Positions 37,921-47,985 of a stretch of 64,000 nt of DNA are shown in pieces. The notes beneath the pieces were generated by a model. The model ran no database searches and was not told where the DNA came from. It was given only the letters and a program-made list of their open reading frames with translations. Source of the DNA: CAZMGV01 sp964565925 (GTDB taxonomy: Bacteria; JAGRBM01; JAHCIT01); the NCBI GenBank assembly GCA_964565925.1, contig CAZMGV010000010.1, forward strand, positions 1 through 64,000. Reading direction: 5' to 3'. The translations under genes were made by a program, and so were the position numbers. The first letter of the stretch is position 1. Each line of letters opens with the position of its first letter.

Positions 37921-37964
37921 CGGTTTGAGCCGCATCCGCGGTTCGTGTAAAGATCGGGAAACAG

Positions 37965-38687
37965 ATGGCTGCGCCTAAGGAACTCATATCCCCGGACACG
38001 AAGGACTTGAACCAGTTCGAATCCGAACTGGAGAAACTCAAGGTCGTCTTCGAACAATATTTCGTAGGCGTCGAGAAGAAGCCGCCAACCGACAAGCTGG
38101 AAGAGCTTCGCAAGTTTCTCCGCAACAAGATCCTTCGCGTCAAATCCAATAACACCGGCTATAAGTTCAGGCGCCAGTCGCTGGAACAGAAGTTCGTCAC
38201 GCTCAGCACCTACTGGCAGCGGGTCCTTACGGAAATCGAAGAAGGCAGATATGTCCGCCTGGTGAAACGCGCCCAGCTTCACGAAAAGCAGAAGGCGGAG
38301 TATGCCGACGAAGCGGCCAAGAAGCGGATTATCAATGAGGCGATCAAGAAAGGTCAGTCCGTTGCCGAGGCGCTCAAAAACTGGGAAGCGCAGAAATCCG
38401 GCGGCGGTGCCGAAGCCCCTCCGGGCGAGGCCCCCAAGCCGGCAGCACCTCGACCCCCGCCGGGGCAGTCGGGAGTCCCTGCCGCGTCGCCTATTGATCG
38501 GCTCCATGAAGCGTACATGGCGGCACGTTCCAAGACGGGTGAAGGCAACGTCGACCGGGCGGCCTTTACGGCCATGATCCAGAAGCAGATCCCCGCCATC
38601 AAGCAGAAGTTCAACTGCAAGTCGGTTGAATTCAAGGTCGTCGTCGAGGACGGGAAAACCAAACTCAAGGCCATTCCCAAGAACTGA
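37965..38687 (+). CDS. MXAN_5187-family-like protein
   Basis: This 240-residue cytoplasmic protein resembles the C-terminal domain of Myxococcus MXAN_5187 proteins: FLRNKILRVKSNNTGYKFR followed by LEQKFVTLSTYWQRVL and a long charged helix. A Pro/Ala/Gly-rich linker (about 135-170) leads to a second small domain (about 175-240) with IDRLHEAYMAARS. The function is unknown; the family is nearly confined to deltaproteobacteria. Its stop codon overlaps the next start (TGATG), so it is translationally coupled to the degenerate P-type ATPase. Identification is from memory of the family pattern. Confidence 0.6.
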   Translation: MAAPKELISPDTKDLNQFESELEKLKVVFEQYFVGVEKKPPTDKLEELRKFLRNKILRVKSNNTGYKFRRQSLEQKFVTLSTYWQRVLTEIEEGRYVRLVKRAQLHEKQKAEYADEAAKKRIINEAIKKGQSVAEALKNWEAQKSGGGAEAPPGEAPKPAAPRPPPGQSGVPAASPIDRLHEAYMAARSKTGEGNVDRAAFTAMIQKQIPAIKQKFNCKSVEFKVVVEDGKTKLKAIPKN

Positions 38688-40048
38688 TGAATCTGTGGTT
38701 CATTGCCGCGCACTGGAGCCTGACGGCCCTTGCCTGGCGAGCGGCATCCACTCAGGCAGACCGGCGTGCGACCGAGTGGTTGCGTTCCCGGCAGTTGGCA
38801 ACCGATGGAGACCGGCCCCTGAAAGAAGTGGTCCGGGCTCTCATCCTTCGCAAGACCGGAGTTCTGACGGAGGGCAAGCCGGTTGTCACTGACTACGTTC
38901 ACCAGTCCCGGACACTCGGGGTGGAGACGGTGCTGGCAGTTGCCTCCGCACTGGAGAGGGATGTCCACCATCCGCTTTCACAAGCCATTAGCCGGTATGT
39001 CGAAGGCAAGACTTCAGAACTGCCCCATATCCTGAACAGGGAATTTGAGCCCGGTGAGGGGATTTCAGGTGAACTGGACGGCAAACCCGTCGCCATTGGA
39101 TCCAGAGAATATGTCGTCGGCAAGTTCGGAGTGGACCGTACCCATCTTCTCAGAGTGATCGGGGATCACCCTTATGCCACACGGGTTTACCTGGCAATAG
39201 CGGGAAAGATCGCGGGTATATTCTATATCGAGGACACTATCCGTCCGGAGGCGACGGAAGAGATATCCCGGCTCCGGCATCTGGGCATCGAGCCGGTGCT
39301 GGTGACTGGAGATAACGAACAGGCTGCCGCTCGGGTAGCCACAGCGGCCGGTATCAACCGGGTGCACCATTCGCTGAGCCCCGCCGCCAAACAGGACGTG
39401 ATCAAATCCGTATGGGACGAATGGACGTTTGTTAAAATGCTTGCGGGGCCGGTCGACGAACAGAATCTGCTCAATCCGGCACGGGGTCCGGCACTGCAGA
39501 CAGCCGGTAATTCTTCGACGGGTCTCGACAGATTGACCGGTTCTCTGGAAGGTGCCCGCTATGCGGGCCGGATAAAGACGGTCAGCTTCGCCATCGTTTC
39601 GGTGTTGAGTCTGCTGGCGGCGGCTGGAGTCAGCTTTGGCGCCATTGGGCAGATCCCCGCGCTCCTGATGGTCGCGTCTTCGTTTCTCTGGGTGCATCTG
39701 GTGAGCCGGCAGATCGACAGTTTCCTTCCGGCTAAAGGCCACAATGCACCTGCCTGGGTCCCATCCCGGAAAGCACAGTTACCGTCTAACGAGGCGCGGT
39801 TCATCCTGAAAGGGATTACCGGGAAGGAAGAAGAGATAAAACTGATGTCCGCACTGCGGATCATCGACGGATTCGAGCAGGCACAATACGACGCCGGGAA
39901 AAAATGGCTGTTCGTCCGGTTCGATCCCCTCAGGACATCGCGGACACGCCTCCTGGAGGCAGTCAGGGCCGCAGGGTATACCGACATGGAGCCCGACTAT
40001 CTTCAGCTGGCCAATCAGGGTCCGACCGGCGACCGCTGGAAAGAATGA
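38687..40048 (+). CDS. Degenerate P1B-type ATPase-like protein with C-terminal HMA-like domain
   Basis: This 453-residue protein aligns with the C-terminal half of heavy-metal P-type ATPases but lacks the first six membrane helices and the actuator domain. The phosphorylation motif DKTGT reads RKTGV (in LILRKTGVLTEGKP), so the acylated Asp is gone. The HP motif (HHPLSQAI), the nucleotide-binding GEGISG and the TGDN motif are kept. The GDGxND region is replaced by unrelated sequence (LAGPVDEQN). Two C-terminal helices (about 300-345) are followed by a HMA-like domain (about 365-440) without the metal-binding CxxC. The frame is intact and coupled to the gene before it, so it is probably a functional pseudoenzyme, not a decaying gene. 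Confidence 0.75.
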   Translation: MNLWFIAAHWSLTALAWRAASTQADRRATEWLRSRQLATDGDRPLKEVVRALILRKTGVLTEGKPVVTDYVHQSRTLGVETVLAVASALERDVHHPLSQAISRYVEGKTSELPHILNREFEPGEGISGELDGKPVAIGSREYVVGKFGVDRTHLLRVIGDHPYATRVYLAIAGKIAGIFYIEDTIRPEATEEISRLRHLGIEPVLVTGDNEQAAARVATAAGINRVHHSLSPAAKQDVIKSVWDEWTFVKMLAGPVDEQNLLNPARGPALQTAGNSSTGLDRLTGSLEGARYAGRIKTVSFAIVSVLSLLAAAGVSFGAIGQIPALLMVASSFLWVHLVSRQIDSFLPAKGHNAPAWVPSRKAQLPSNEARFILKGITGKEEEIKLMSALRIIDGFEQAQYDAGKKWLFVRFDPLRTSRTRLLEAVRAAGYTDMEPDYLQLANQGPTGDRWKE

Positions 40049-40056
40049 CAAAATCG

Positions 40057-40082
40057 AAGGGCGAGCCCGGAGGCTCGCCCTT
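40057..40082. terminator. Bidirectional terminator between the P-type-like gene and atpC
   Basis: A perfect 11-bp stem (40057-40067 with 40072-40082) with loop CGGA lies between convergent genes. On the minus strand the stem is followed by a T-rich run (GATTTTGTC), so it can end the atp operon. On the plus strand the T content after the stem is weaker. Confidence 0.75.
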
Positions 40083-40107
40083 GTGTGATTGATCGGTAAA
40101 TACCGGT

Positions 40108-40530
40108 TCAGTTCATCTTATTTTTGACGACACGTGCACGCGTGCGGTTTTCCTCGATATTCGAGACCGCCTTTGCATAATCGGCGCTGGTGAACGAGAT
40201 CGACTTCAGCGTCTGTTCGGCCTCATTCCGCTGCTTTTCGATCTCGACAGGGTCCAGTTCGTCCAGCGATTCAACCTTGTCGGCCAGAATCACCACACCG
40301 TTATCGCCTACCTGGAGGAATCCCCCGTGGCAGGCGAAATGGTGAACCTTGCCGTTCGTCTCTTTGACGCTGAGCGGGCCTGTAGTCAGGACGGTCAGAT
40401 AGGACGTATGGCCCGGGAGAATGTCGACCTCGCCGCCCACGGCCGGCGCCTTGACCTCGACCGCCTCGACGGAAGCTGCCTTCCGGAAAGGGGTGATGAC
40501 GTCGCAGCGGAATGGTCCGTAAGTCGCCAT
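40108..40530 (-). CDS. atpC: ATP synthase epsilon subunit
   Basis: This 140-residue subunit is part of the F1 central stalk and inhibits ATP hydrolysis. The N-terminal beta-sandwich shows VEVKAPAVGGEVDILPGHT and LTTGPLSVKE; the C-terminal helical hairpin follows. Length is normal. It is the last gene of the atp operon, 31 bp after atpD, and is followed by a terminator. Confidence 0.95.
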   Translation of the reverse strand: MATYGPFRCDVITPFRKAASVEAVEVKAPAVGGEVDILPGHTSYLTVLTTGPLSVKETNGKVHHFACHGGFLQVGDNGVVILADKVESLDELDPVEIEKQRNEAEQTLKSISFTSADYAKAVSNIEENRTRARVVKNKMN

Positions 40531-40561
40531 GTTCGTTCAATTCCTTCCGGTCAGGGCCCGG

Positions 40562-42058
40562 TCAGTTACCCGCCGCAAGCTTCTTGGACTTCTCGATCGC
40601 CTCGTCGATGGAACCGACCATATAGAAGGCCTGCTCAGGCATCGAGTCATGCTTGCCCTCAAGGATCTCCTTGAAGGAGCGGATCGTGTCCTTGACCTTC
40701 ACGTAGCGGCCGGGCTGTCCGGTGAACTGCTCGGCGACGTGGAAGGGCTGGGACAGGAAACGCTGAATCTTGCGGGCGCGCGCCACGACGGTCTTGTCCT
40801 CTTCCGAGAGCTCGTCCATGCCGAGGATCGCGATGATGTCCTGGAGGTCCTTGTAGCGCTGCAGGATCTGCTGAACCTGCCGGGCCACCTGGTAGTGCTC
40901 CTGGCCCACAACCTGCGGGTCGAGAATACGGGAGGTCGAGTCGAGCGGATCGACGGCCGGGTAGATCCCCAGTTCCGAAATCTGCCGTGAGAGCACTGTG
41001 GTCGCGTCAAGGTGGGCGAACGCCGTAGCGGGCGCCGGATCGGTCAAGTCGTCCGCAGGAACGTAGATCGCCTGCACGGACGTGATCGAACCCTTGTTCG
41101 TCGTCGTGATTCGTTCCTGGAGCTCGCCCATTTCGGTCGACAGCGTCGGCTGATAACCCACTGCGGACGGGATACGGCCGAGGAGGGCGGACACTTCGGA
41201 ACCGGCCTGGGTGAAACGGAAAATATTGTCGACGAACAGGAGCACGTCCTGGCCTTCCTGGTCACGGAAATATTCCGCGACGGTGAGGGCCGTAAGCGCC
41301 ACGCGCGCGCGCGCTCCGGGCGGCTCGTTCATCTGGCCGTAGATCAGGGCGCACTTGGACTGGTCCGTCTTGACGATATAACCGGTGTCCTTGCCCTTGC
41401 CGTGGACCGGGTGGCCCTTATCGTCTTTCTCCACCACGATGACGTTCGATTCGATCATTTCGTGGTAAAGGTCGTTACCTTCACGGGTGCGCTCGCCGAC
41501 GCCGGCGAACACCGAAAATCCGCCGTGGCCTTTTGCGATGTTGTTGATGAGTTCCATGATGAGCACGGTCTTGCCTACGCCGGCTCCGCCGAAGAGGCCG
41601 ATCTTGCCGCCGCGGGAGTAGGGCTCCAGAAGGTCGATAACCTTGATGCCCGTTTCGAGCATTTCCACCTTGGTGGAAAGGTCGGCGAACTTGGGCGCCG
41701 GACGGTGGATTTCCCAGCTGTCTTTAGTCTTCATCGGGCCGGACATATCTACCGGCTCGCCGACCACGTTCATGATACGGCCGAGCGTCTCGCGGCCTAC
41801 CGGGGCCAGAATACCGTGACCGGTATTCGTGACTTCCATGCCGCGCTTCAGACCGTCGGTGGTGTCCATGGCGATCGTGCGGACCGTGTGCTCGCCGAGG
41901 TGCAGAGCGACCTCAAGAACCAGATTGTCCTTCCGGTCGTCGATGAAGGGGTTCGTGAGCGTAAGCGCCGTATAGATCTCGGGGATACTCGTATCCACGA
42001 ACTCCACGTCGACGACCGGTCCCATGACCTGCAGAATGCGTCCGACACCCTTTGACAT
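40562..42058 (-). CDS. atpD: ATP synthase beta subunit
   Basis: This 498-residue catalytic subunit of F1 has the Walker A GGAGVGKTVLIMELINN, a GERTREGND motif with the catalytic Glu, the Walker B LLFVDNIFRF, and the DELSEED-like loop (MDELSEEDKTVV). It hydrolyses or makes ATP at the alpha/beta interfaces. Size and motifs are canonical. It lies between atpG and atpC. Confidence 0.98.
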   Translation of the reverse strand: MSKGVGRILQVMGPVVDVEFVDTSIPEIYTALTLTNPFIDDRKDNLVLEVALHLGEHTVRTIAMDTTDGLKRGMEVTNTGHGILAPVGRETLGRIMNVVGEPVDMSGPMKTKDSWEIHRPAPKFADLSTKVEMLETGIKVIDLLEPYSRGGKIGLFGGAGVGKTVLIMELINNIAKGHGGFSVFAGVGERTREGNDLYHEMIESNVIVVEKDDKGHPVHGKGKDTGYIVKTDQSKCALIYGQMNEPPGARARVALTALTVAEYFRDQEGQDVLLFVDNIFRFTQAGSEVSALLGRIPSAVGYQPTLSTEMGELQERITTTNKGSITSVQAIYVPADDLTDPAPATAFAHLDATTVLSRQISELGIYPAVDPLDSTSRILDPQVVGQEHYQVARQVQQILQRYKDLQDIIAILGMDELSEEDKTVVARARKIQRFLSQPFHVAEQFTGQPGRYVKVKDTIRSFKEILEGKHDSMPEQAFYMVGSIDEAIEKSKKLAAGN

Positions 42059-42118
42059 ACTCGTTGCCTCTCTCGTTCCGTCCGGACTCGGCCCTGCCGG
42101 CCGGACAACAAAAACCTA

Positions 42119-42988
42119 TTAACCCTTCAGCGACTCGGCGCCGCCGATGATTTCCATGAGCTCCTTGGTGATGATCGCCTGACGCGCCCGGTTCATCTGG
42201 AGCGTCACGGACGAAATCGCCTCGGAACAGTTCTTTGTGGCACTTTCCATCGCCGTCATGCGGGCGGCGTGTTCGGATGCCACGGATTCAAGAATCGCCT
42301 GCTGAATACTGCCCGCCACATAGCGCGGGAGAATCTTCTCGAGAATTTCCTCGCGGCCCGGCTCGTAAATGAAATCGGCTTTGAGCGGAGCCGTGGCATC
42401 GATGTCGACCTTGATCGGCAGGAGCTGCTGGAAGGTGATCTCCTGCGAAATGGCCGACTTGAACTTGTTGAACGCCAGAGTGACCGAACGGAACTTGCCG
42501 CTCGTAAACCCCTCGACAACGAACTCTTCCACCTGCTTCGCGGCCTTGGGCGAGGTCGGGGGAATCGGCGCACGGCTGGTATCGAGCTTCCAGCCCCAGG
42601 CCTTGAAGAACTCCTGCCCCTTGCGGCCGACGAACACGAGCTGAAGATTCTCGCGGGTCGTGATGCCTTCGCCGGACGTCAGGCGATTGTCCAGACGGCG
42701 GCAAAGATTGCCGTTAAACCCACCGCACAGGCCGCGGTCGGACGTGACCAGCACGACAACGTCGAGTCCCGTCTCCGGCTGCTGCATGAGCGGGTGTTCG
42801 CGTTTTTCGGTGCGTTTGGCCATCTCGGAGATGATCCGCCCGAGGCCGTTGGCGTATTCGCGGTGATTGAGCGCAGCCATCTGGGCGCGGCGCAGTTTGG
42901 CGGCCGAGACGAGCTTCATCGCACGCGTAATCTTCTGCGTGCTCTTCACGGACTTGATCCGTGTTCTGTAGGTTTTCAGGCTCGGCAT
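42119..42988 (-). CDS. atpG: ATP synthase gamma subunit
   Basis: This 289-residue central rotor shaft of F1 has the N-terminal RIKSVKSTQKITRAMKLVSA and the C-terminal NRARQAIITKELMEIIGGAE, the two conserved helices forming the coiled coil. SDRGLCGGFN marks the central Rossmann-like domain. Length and order are typical. Confidence 0.98.
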   Translation of the reverse strand: MPSLKTYRTRIKSVKSTQKITRAMKLVSAAKLRRAQMAALNHREYANGLGRIISEMAKRTEKREHPLMQQPETGLDVVVLVTSDRGLCGGFNGNLCRRLDNRLTSGEGITTRENLQLVFVGRKGQEFFKAWGWKLDTSRAPIPPTSPKAAKQVEEFVVEGFTSGKFRSVTLAFNKFKSAISQEITFQQLLPIKVDIDATAPLKADFIYEPGREEILEKILPRYVAGSIQQAILESVASEHAARMTAMESATKNCSEAISSVTLQMNRARQAIITKELMEIIGGAESLKG

Positions 42989-43025
42989 CGGTCAAAAACT
43001 CCGGCGGTTAACGGCTTCTCTTCGA

Positions 43026-44552
<1,527 letters not shown>

Positions 44553-44655
44553 GTCGTCGCTCGCTTGGACCTTTCGGCCGCTTCCTTGTTCCCGGGACCT
44601 TTAAAGGCCCCTTCCTTCAAAACTCTTTCGCCAATGTTCCGCCGGCAATTCGCCG

Positions 44656-45195
44656 TCAGACGCCTTGCTCAACCCGCCGGGACATCTTCTGGAGCTGGGT
44701 CTGGATCGAACCGTCCAGAACCAGATCGCCAATCCGTGCCTGAACGCCACCGATCAGGTTCGAATTCAGCGTGTAGGCGCACTCGACTTTCCGGCCGGCA
44801 ATCCGTTCCAGCTGGGCGCGGATCTTGTCCTTTGCCTCGGCGGACAGCTCGGATGCGCTGGCCACCTGGGCGCGCGCGACACCGGCCTTCTCGTCGACAA
44901 ATTTCTGGAAATCCTCGATGATCGCCGGGAGAAACCGCAGTCGGTCCTGCTCGATCAGGATCTTGCCGAAGTTCAGCAGGGGTCCTGAAATGCCGAGCTT
45001 GCCGGCAATCTCTTCAAAAATGGCAATTCTCTGTTTAACCGAGAACAGACCGCCGTAGAGTATTTTTTCCAGGTGCCGGTGCGCCCGGATCTCAATATCA
45101 ATCAGGGAGAGAGACGCGGCGAATTCGGCACCCTTGGGGCCGGCTTCCGCCAGCAGTGCGCGGGCATATCGCTTGGCGACGGCGCGGTTAATCAC
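44656..45195 (-). CDS. atpH: ATP synthase delta subunit
   Basis: This 179-residue peripheral stalk subunit links F1 to the b subunits (OSCP homolog). The N-terminus AKRYARALLAEA and the C-terminal LNSNLIGGVQARIGDLVLDGS are diagnostic. Its start overlaps the end of atpF by 4 bp. A 103-bp gap separates it from atpA. Confidence 0.96.
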   Translation of the reverse strand: MINRAVAKRYARALLAEAGPKGAEFAASLSLIDIEIRAHRHLEKILYGGLFSVKQRIAIFEEIAGKLGISGPLLNFGKILIEQDRLRFLPAIIEDFQKFVDEKAGVARAQVASASELSAEAKDKIRAQLERIAGRKVECAYTLNSNLIGGVQARIGDLVLDGSIQTQLQKMSRRVEQGV

Positions 45196-45785
45196 TTCAC
45201 ACCCCCGAGCTTGGCCACGAAATCTTCGGCAAGACGCTTCTGGTCGTCGGTGGTGATCTTTTCGCGCACTTTCTTCTCGGCCAGCTCAGTAGCTAGACGA
45301 TTTGCCTCAGTGCGCAGGTCGTGCAGGGCGCGGTCGCGCTCGCCTTCGGCCATCATCCTGGCGTCGTTGACGATGCGGGCAGCCGTCTTTTCCGCTTCCT
45401 TCAGCATGTGATCGCGCTCGGCCTGGGCTTCCGACTCAAACCGCTTGCGGAGGTTCGCAATGTCAGCTTCAGCGCCAGCAACTTTCTGCTTCGCTTCGGC
45501 CAGCACGCGTTCGGCATCGGCCTTGGCCTTGGCAGCAGCGTTAATGGCGTCGTCGATGTCCTTGGATCGCTTGACGAAATACTCGGACAGGGGCTTCCTG
45601 AGGAGGATGATCAGGGCGGTGAAGAGCAGGCCGGAATTGACGACCCCGACAATCAGGGTGCCCCAGAAATCGACTTCACCGCCTTCACCATGTCCGCCAT
45701 GTTCGGCTTCGGCAAAGGCGACCGTGGCGGATAGTACCAGCGGCAGCGCAGTCACGGCGAGCTTACGGAAGCTGAACTTCTTCAC
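45192..45785 (-). CDS. atpF: ATP synthase b subunit with N-terminal signal-like segment
   Basis: This 197-residue peripheral stalk subunit begins with a hydrophobic segment resembling a signal peptide (KLAVTALPLVLSATVAFA) and a His/Gly-rich patch, then the membrane helix TLIVGVVNSGLLFTALIILL and a long charged coiled coil. An added N-terminal segment of this kind is known in deltaproteobacterial b subunits. It overlaps both its neighbours by 4 bp, so translation is coupled with b' and delta. Confidence 0.93.
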   Translation of the reverse strand: MKKFSFRKLAVTALPLVLSATVAFAEAEHGGHGEGGEVDFWGTLIVGVVNSGLLFTALIILLRKPLSEYFVKRSKDIDDAINAAAKAKADAERVLAEAKQKVAGAEADIANLRKRFESEAQAERDHMLKEAEKTAARIVNDARMMAEGERDRALHDLRTEANRLATELAEKKVREKITTDDQKRLAEDFVAKLGGVK

Positions 45786-46252
45786 GCAGCTCTCCCGATC
45801 AGCTTTCGGGCCATTTCGTCGGCAATACGTTCGACTTCAGACCGCAGCTGTTCCCGTGCTGTCTGTGTTTCCTTGCGGATTTCATCGCGGGCGGCGGTGA
45901 TCGAACCTTCAGCGGCCGTTCGTGCAGTCCCCAGTGTCGCTTCATTTTCGGTGCGCGTCCTGGCAAGGACCTTGTCGCGGTTCGCCGCGGATTCGTCCGT
46001 CGTCTTCTGGATCTTCGACGAATAGTCCTTGATCAGGTGTTCGGCTTCCGACTGGAGATGGGCGGCGCCTTCGCTCGTTCCGGTTGAGAGGGCCTTGCGA
46101 CGGTCGACGGTCGCCATGACCGGTTTCAGCATCAGATTGTTGAGGACGAGAACCGCCAGCCAGAAAATAGGCAGCATGAAAAAGAAGGTGATGGGGAGCT
46201 GTCCGTCAAAACCAGGCAGCGGATGGCTGAGTGTTTCGATCAGAGATTCCAA
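45782..46252 (-). CDS. atpF': ATP synthase b' subunit
   Basis: This 156-residue second b-type subunit has a single N-terminal membrane helix (PITFFFMLPIFWLAVLVLNN), then PVMATVDRRKALSTGT and a long amphipathic helix. Two different b subunits form a heterodimeric stalk, as in deltaproteobacteria and photosynthetic bacteria. It is the first atp gene on this strand; subunits a and c are not in the window. Confidence 0.92.
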   Translation of the reverse strand: MESLIETLSHPLPGFDGQLPITFFFMLPIFWLAVLVLNNLMLKPVMATVDRRKALSTGTSEGAAHLQSEAEHLIKDYSSKIQKTTDESAANRDKVLARTRTENEATLGTARTAAEGSITAARDEIRKETQTAREQLRSEVERIADEMARKLIGRAA

Positions 46253-46493
46253 TCCTGTCCCCTTTGCGCGCCGCCGGCGGAAGCCTGCTCCAGTTCCGGG
46301 TCTTTACCCGGGCGTCCGCAAGTCGGCGGAATGCCTCGGATCTGGAGAAAACCGGACCGGTTGGCGACCGGCAAACCTTGGTCCGGAAGCCACGCTCCGA
46401 CCCAAGGCGGCCTAGCGCTTATCCGCCGGTAGAAGACAAGTCAAGACAGTTTTTGGAGATGCGCACGAGACGCGGTTCGAGGACTGGATCAGG
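46253..46493 (-). other. bactofilin-atpF' intergenic region
   Basis: A 241-bp gap without a gene, read on the minus strand as the leader of the atp operon. It holds TTGACT followed 15 nt later by GATAAG, a weak promoter candidate, and several GC-rich hairpins. No strong terminator separates the bactofilin from the atp genes, so read-through is possible. Confidence 0.4.
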
Positions 46494-46958
46494 TCACTTT
46501 CCGCGAGAAGAATCAGACGCCGCCAGCGTCAGCCGGGAGGCTGGCTGGGCGCTCGCACCCATACGGCAGGTGCCGTCGAAGCTCGCGCCGTGACTGATTT
46601 CAAGGCCTCCGATCGGGGCCTCCAGTTCGCCGCGGAAGCGGCCTGTCGGAGTGATAACCATTTTCTCGCGGACCCGTATGTGACCGGTCACTTCGCCGGC
46701 GACTTCGAGCGTGCCGACCTCGATTTCGCCGTTCACAGAGCCGTTCTGCAGCACTACTAGATGGTCGTTGCCATAGATTTCGCCGGTAAACTTGCCGTTG
46801 ATATGAATCGTTCCGGAAAACGTGAGGCGGCCTTCAAAAGCGGTGCCGGTATCCAGCAACGCCGTCAGCGACTGCTTGCTGGAGCTTCCGGTCATGCCCG
46901 ACGATTTGCCCGATGCCGAGGTTTCCTTCCGGTTGTTAAACATGACAGATTTCCTCAT
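46494..46958 (-). CDS. Bactofilin
   Basis: This polymer-forming cytoskeletal protein of 154 residues (149 if the second Met at 46943 is used; both starts have a GAGG-type site). The central region is the right-handed beta-helix of bactofilins: FEGRLTFSGTIHINGKFTGE, then VNGEIEVGTLEVAGEVTGHI and RFRGELEAPIGGLEI. The termini are disordered and Ser-rich. Bactofilins make stable filaments that organise cell shape, stalks or chromosome machinery. Association with the atpF' end of the ATP synthase operon is a recurring deltaproteobacterial arrangement as far as I recall. Confidence 0.92.
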   Translation of the reverse strand: MRKSVMFNNRKETSASGKSSGMTGSSSKQSLTALLDTGTAFEGRLTFSGTIHINGKFTGEIYGNDHLVVLQNGSVNGEIEVGTLEVAGEVTGHIRVREKMVITPTGRFRGELEAPIGGLEISHGASFDGTCRMGASAQPASRLTLAASDSSRGK

Positions 46959-47080
46959 CCGCTGGACCTCGGGAAATACCGGGGAGACCGGGCGGTTCTG
47001 ATCGGGACAGACCTCTACTTATAAAGGATTCCGGGGCGCGGGCCAAGGGCTACCCCGGCAACTGTCCGGAGGGCGTCAAA

Positions 47081-47926
47081 TTGAGATTAAATCCGTTTCC
47101 AAAGGGGCTTTCCTGGCAGATATGCCTGAACAATGAAGGCAAGCCAGCCGGCGGCCTGAAAGGGCCTGAACTGGCCGCCGCCCTCCAGTCGAAACTGCTC
47201 TCCCTCAAGGGCCAGTATTACGATCCCGAAACCGGGCGGGTGAACTACCAGGACATCCGCAAAAGCCCGGAGTGGTCCGAGGTGTTGTCGCTGACTTCGG
47301 CACTGAAGACCTTCAATCCCCGAAGTTTCACTTCGGGAGACGAAAAAAAGGCGTTCTGGATCAACCTCTATAATGCGATCGTTATCAACGCGATCGTCGA
47401 ACTGGGAATCCGGGAGTCGGTATGGGAAGTGCCGATGATCTTTTCCCGCATCGGCTACGACGTAGGCGGTCGGGTATTTACGGCGGACCATATCGAGCAC
47501 GGAATTCTCCGGTGCAATGCCAAGCCGCCGTATCCTTTATCGCGGCCGTACTTTGGCGCGGGTTCTCCGGAACTGGATCTCGCGGTATGGCCGTTCGATC
47601 CCCGAATTCACTTCGCCCTCGTCTGCGGGGCCAAGGGCTGTCCGGCAATCCGTTTCTATGATGCCGCAAAACTGGACCAGCAGCTTGACGTTGCCGCCCG
47701 GACTTTCGTCAACAGTGAAACGACCGTCGATAAGAACCGAAAATCGGTGACTACGTCATCTATCTTCAAATTCTACACCGCTGACTTCGGCGGATTGCCG
47801 GAGGGGCTCTCCGCATACCTCGCCAAGTATCTGGACGACACGGTCGAAGCAGAGTGGCTCAGAAGCCATGGCGAATCGGTCATCTTTGAATTCACCAAGT
47901 ATGATTGGGCGCTCAACAAGAAGTAG
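47081..47926 (+). CDS. DUF547-domain protein
   Basis: This 281-residue protein contains the DUF547 core: KAFWINLYNAIVINAIVELG, then a central region ending GILRCNA, and FALVCGAKGCPAIR with conserved Cys and basic residues. No signal peptide is evident. The biochemical role of DUF547 is not established. The start is TTG at 47081 with GGAGGG seven bases upstream. The membrane redoxin gene follows after 59 bp and may be co-transcribed. Confidence 0.82.
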   Translation: MRLNPFPKGLSWQICLNNEGKPAGGLKGPELAAALQSKLLSLKGQYYDPETGRVNYQDIRKSPEWSEVLSLTSALKTFNPRSFTSGDEKKAFWINLYNAIVINAIVELGIRESVWEVPMIFSRIGYDVGGRVFTADHIEHGILRCNAKPPYPLSRPYFGAGSPELDLAVWPFDPRIHFALVCGAKGCPAIRFYDAAKLDQQLDVAARTFVNSETTVDKNRKSVTTSSIFKFYTADFGGLPEGLSAYLAKYLDDTVEAEWLRSHGESVIFEFTKYDWALNKK

Positions 47927-47985
47927 CCTTTCCGGCGGCAGGCGGTCACGCTGACGGAAATAGACTAATACGTGGTTACCTGCCC

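Noticed and set aside
38687..40048. Pseudogene call for the P-type ATPase-like gene
   Set aside because: The frame is uninterrupted for 453 codons, is coupled to the gene before it, ends at a terminator, and retains several motifs.
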